Shown piece after piece: positions 6,454-8,452 of a stretch of 8,452 bases of DNA. The first letter of the stretch is position 1; every line of letters begins with the position of its first letter. The translations under genes were made by a program, and so were the position numbers. The notes below the pieces were generated by a model. It was not told the DNA's origin. It did no database searches and saw only the letters and a program-made list of their open reading frames with translations. Origin of the DNA: Planococcus sp. (in: firmicutes). Lineage in GTDB: Bacteria; Bacillota; Bacilli; Bacillales_A; Planococcaceae. The stretch is from assembly GCA_030147455.1 (NCBI GenBank), contig JASKZU010000110.1, positions 1 through 8,452 of the forward strand. Reading direction: 5' to 3'.

Positions 6454-7445
6454 AACTGCTGCAATCGTTGAGTGCATTCGCTGGAAAGTATTTTGCTGTT
6501 TGGGTCATTCTTGCTGCGTTGCTTGCTTTTTTCTTCCCGGATGCGTTTCTCGGGTTCGGCGGCTATATCACCATTCTTCTTGGGATCGTCATGTTCGGGA
6601 TGGGCTTGACGCTAAAGCCGGTGGATTTCAAGATCGTCTTTACCAGCCCGCTTCCTGTCATCATCGGCGTACTGGCACAGTTTCTTGTGATGCCATTTGC
6701 GGCGTTCGGCATCGCGTATATCTTGCAGCTGCCGCCTGAACTGGCTGCAGGGCTCGTGCTTTTAGGCTGCGTGCCAGGCGGGACCGCATCAAACGTTATG
6801 GTGTATTTGGCAAAAGGAAACCTGGCATTATCAGTTGCGATGACGTCACTGTCCACATTGATGGCGCCTATCATGACGCCTTTACTGCTGCTATTGCTAG
6901 CAGGGCAGTGGCTGCCGGTCAATCCGGTCAACATGTTCATCTCGATCGTTCAAGTGATCATCCTGCCGATCACGCTCGGCATTTTGGTCCAGCGCTTTTT
7001 CCCGAAAGCCGTCGCGAAAAGCATCACGGTCGTTCCGCTCATTTCGGTCGCTGCGATTTTGATCATCGTCTCGGCGGTGACAGCTGCGAACGCACAAAAT
7101 GTAATCAGCTCTGGCTTTGTCGTATTCCTGGCGGTATTCCTTCATAACGGGTTCGGTCTGGTGCTTGGGTATATGACTGCTATGGCAATGGGGTTGAGCG
7201 AGACGGACCGCCGTGCCATTTCACTTGAAGTCGGCATGCAAAACTCGGGGCTTGGCGTTGCACTTGCAACCGCCCACTTCAGCCCGCTCGCTGCGCTGCC
7301 AAGTGTATGGGGCGCAATTTGGCACAACATTTCTGGTCCGATCCTTGCTACGCTGTGGTCGAAAAAACCAGCTGCCCCTAAAACGTCCAAAGACGACGAA
7401 TTGGCATCTAGGATAAAGCCGGCAATCGATCCTGGAACCAAATAA
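6450..7445 (+). CDS. BASS family (bile acid:sodium symporter-like) transporter
   Basis: A 331-residue membrane protein with about nine or ten hydrophobic segments, the usual size of the family. The two signature crossover motifs are visible: GCVPGGTASN (106-115), followed by VMVYLAKGNLALSVAMTS, and EVGMQNSGLG (260-269), followed by VALATAHF. These form the discontinuous helices that bind sodium and substrate. The C-terminal tail (about 305-331) is polar and cytosolic. BASS carriers move bile acids, but bacterial and plant members also carry pyruvate, pantoate-type and glycolate anions. The ATG lies within the stop of the oxidase gene (ATGA overlap), with AAGGAGG at 6436-6442, so the two are co-translated. 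Together with the hydroxyacid oxidase and FadR-type repressor, uptake of the oxidase's substrate is the likeliest role; export of its keto-acid product is the alternative. Confidence 0.9.
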   Translation: MKLLQSLSAFAGKYFAVWVILAALLAFFFPDAFLGFGGYITILLGIVMFGMGLTLKPVDFKIVFTSPLPVIIGVLAQFLVMPFAAFGIAYILQLPPELAAGLVLLGCVPGGTASNVMVYLAKGNLALSVAMTSLSTLMAPIMTPLLLLLLAGQWLPVNPVNMFISIVQVIILPITLGILVQRFFPKAVAKSITVVPLISVAAILIIVSAVTAANAQNVISSGFVVFLAVFLHNGFGLVLGYMTAMAMGLSETDRRAISLEVGMQNSGLGVALATAHFSPLAALPSVWGAIWHNISGPILATLWSKKPAAPKTSKDDELASRIKPAIDPGTK

Positions 7446-7460
7446 ATGAATTGAACGAGC

Positions 7461-7489
7461 AAAAGCCGTCCTCAAATGGGCGGTTTTTT
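7461..7489 (+). terminator. Intrinsic terminator of the oxidase-transporter operon
   Basis: AAAAGCCGTCC (7461-7471) pairs with GGGCGGTTTTT (7478-7488) through 11 pairs, two of them G-U, around a 6-nt loop, followed by a run ending at T7489. It begins 15 nt past the transporter stop codon. Confidence 0.9.
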
Positions 7490-7536
7490 GCCGGGGAAAT
7501 TAGCGTAGAACAGATTAATTACAGGGGAAATCAAGA

Positions 7537-7561
7537 GTTTTAACGGAATGAAAATGGATAT
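7537..7561 (+). promoter_or_regulatory. Weak candidate sigmaB-like promoter upstream of the small membrane protein
   Basis: GTTTTA (7537-7542), a 13-nt spacer, then GGATAT (7556-7561). Each half differs by one base from the Bacillus sigmaB consensus GTTTAA-N12-15-GGGTAT. The location suits the gene starting at 7646. Two mismatches in an AT-rich intergenic region make a chance match quite possible. Confidence 0.27.
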
Positions 7562-7645
7562 TTATTACAGTTGTAGAGGATTTAATCAACTGGACGGCGA
7601 ATAAAAAGAACGAGAGTACAGATCAATAGAAGAGAGTGATACTGA

Positions 7646-8020
7646 GTGGTATTCGAAATCGGGAATGGAGCGCTTGTGCTTCCTTCTCTGCATATTACGA
7701 TTATGGCAATCATTATTATTTATTTGCTGGTAAAGTGGCGCAAGCAACTGGAGACAAGAAGATTTACTATTTTCTTATATTTTCTGGTCAGTTCATGGAT
7801 CATCCCGGTTGTTTCGGTTGTTTCGGTCGGCATGGCAGATCATGTTGCCCAGATTTGGTTTCCGGTCGGGTTTGTAGTGATCTTGTTTTATTTGCGGCAT
7901 GACGAAAAGTATCATTCCGCTAAAATGAAAGCAAGCGCTTTGGGATTCTGCGTTGCGCTGTATCAGGTCATCGGTCAGTTTATAACGGATTTCGGTAGTT
8001 ATTTCACCCTTTTTTTCTGA
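7646..8020 (+). CDS. Unrecognised small integral membrane protein
   Basis: A 124-residue, strongly hydrophobic protein. Predicted membrane segments are about 10-29 (LVLPSLHITIMAIIIIYLLV), 40-63, 70-83 and 98-123, separated by short charged loops: KWRKQLETRR (30-39) and LRHDEKYHSAKMK (83-95). The positive loops suggest cytosolic exposure between helices 1-2 and 3-4, with both ends outside. A GTG start at 7646 is used: it immediately follows an in-frame TGA (7643-7645), and GAGAG (7632-7636) precedes it by about 9 nt. The next in-frame ATG (codon 20) would cut the first helix in half. I recognise no family, and no catalytic or transport motif is visible. The gene is monocistronic, flanked by a terminator on either side. 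Confidence 0.68.
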   Translation: MVFEIGNGALVLPSLHITIMAIIIIYLLVKWRKQLETRRFTIFLYFLVSSWIIPVVSVVSVGMADHVAQIWFPVGFVVILFYLRHDEKYHSAKMKASALGFCVALYQVIGQFITDFGSYFTLFF

Positions 8021-8063
8021 TGACAGCTTGATTTCTAAACTCTTTTGCTGAACCGGAAAAATT

Positions 8064-8119
8064 CATCAAAAAACCAAAGAGGACATTGTCCAAACTTGGT
8101 TTTTTGATGGTTTTTTTTT
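8064..8119. terminator. Strong bidirectional terminator between convergent genes
   Basis: CATCAAAAAACCAA (8064-8077) pairs perfectly over 14 bp with TTGGTTTTTTGATG (8096-8109). The loop contains a smaller GGAC/GTCC hairpin (8081-8084 and 8088-8091). A T-run (8111-8119) follows on the plus strand and runs into the stop codon of the DUF4097 gene. The stem's own T-tract may serve the minus strand. Confidence 0.88.
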
Positions 8120-8452
8120 AGCCGTTCAACTGCACTTTGATGCTGCCGTGATCCGAACGAAGATCCACTGTGTGTTCGCCGTTTCCGAAAGTAGCTGTTC
8201 GGTTTCTCGAGCCGAAAATAAATACCGATCCCAACGAAACGTCAGCACGGACAGTCGCGTTTTGAGGAAGTGCAAGGGTCTCGAGAAGAATCGAACCGTT
8301 ATCGGTCTCGAGCTCGATGTCGTGGTCCATCTCACGGGTGGTCAGGTGAATGCGTCCGTTGTCGGTTTTTGCCTTGACGTTGCTTTCAACATCCTTTAAT
8401 GAAATTTGGCCATTGTCGGAATGGGCGTCCAGCATTTGCGCCTGGATGTCCT
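8118..8452 (-). CDS. DUF4097 repeat protein, C-terminal end (5' end outside the window)
   Basis: The last 110 codons of a minus-strand gene, open to the window edge; the ATG at 8435 is internal, since the frame continues upstream of it. The visible protein is a ladder of short beta repeats with the pattern [ST]D[NH]G.I: SDNGQISL, TDNGRIHL, TDNGSILL, LGSVFIF and SDHGSIKV, ending VQLNG. This is typical of DUF4097 proteins of the LiaG/YvlB type, which form right-handed beta-helix-like domains. In B. subtilis, LiaG and YvlB belong to operons induced by cell-envelope stress, but nothing in this fragment assigns it to either. The N-terminal half, where a short domain or membrane anchor often lies, is missing. 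Confidence 0.85.
   Translation of the reverse strand, partial: DIQAQMLDAHSDNGQISLKDVESNVKAKTDNGRIHLTTREMDHDIELETDNGSILLETLALPQNATVRADVSLGSVFIFGSRNRTATFGNGEHTVDLRSDHGSIKVQLNG

Noticed and set aside
7446..7645. Possible small RNA or extra small gene after the transporter
   Set aside because: Beyond the terminator and a weak promoter-like match I see no reading frame with a start signal, and no conserved RNA fold is apparent by eye.

Overview
The window looks like chromosome from a low-to-mid GC Bacillota, most likely a Planococcaceae member such as Planococcus. This rests on purine-rich Shine-Dalgarno sites, U-tailed hairpin terminators, sigmaW-type promoters and protein styles typical of Bacillales. 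The genus is an inference, not a search result. There are eight protein genes, two of them cut by the window edges. I see no RNA gene, CRISPR array, insertion sequence or replication origin. No gene-free stretch exceeds 300 bases; the longest is 2713-2974.

Region by region: (1) 1-183, minus, is the N-terminal part of a small membrane protein, divergent from (2) 323-1000, plus, a compact protein-kinase-like protein. (3) 1051-2712, minus, is a DUF2207 membrane protein that converges on the kinase across a shared bidirectional terminator. (4) 2975-4060, minus, is a DUF4236 protein in a visibly AT-richer segment (about 2800-4160) that looks like an insert. (5) 4163-4903, minus, is a FadR/GlcC-type GntR repressor, divergent from (6) 5050-6453, a GlcD-type FAD oxidase/dehydrogenase, translationally coupled to (7) 6450-7445, a BASS-family transporter. 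(8) 7646-8020, plus, is an unrecognised small multi-TM protein, converging through a strong terminator on (9) 8118-8452, minus, the C-terminal end of a DUF4097 protein.

Two themes stand out. First, genes 5-7 form a self-contained cassette: regulator, 2-hydroxyacid oxidase and carrier. A clean 7-3-7 palindrome matching the FadR-family operator pattern TNGTNNNACNA lies where transcription of the oxidase operon should begin. The proposed job is inducible uptake and oxidation of a 2-hydroxy acid (glycolate, D-lactate or similar), with a BASS carrier in place of the usual lactate/glycolate permease. Second, two membrane-protein genes (1-183 and DUF2207) carry promoter-like sequences of the envelope-stress ECF sigma type (TGAAAC, 16-17 nt, CGTA). 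A DUF4097 gene, whose family includes envelope-stress members in Bacillus, ends the window. Together these suggest an envelope-stress flavour around the central metabolic cassette.
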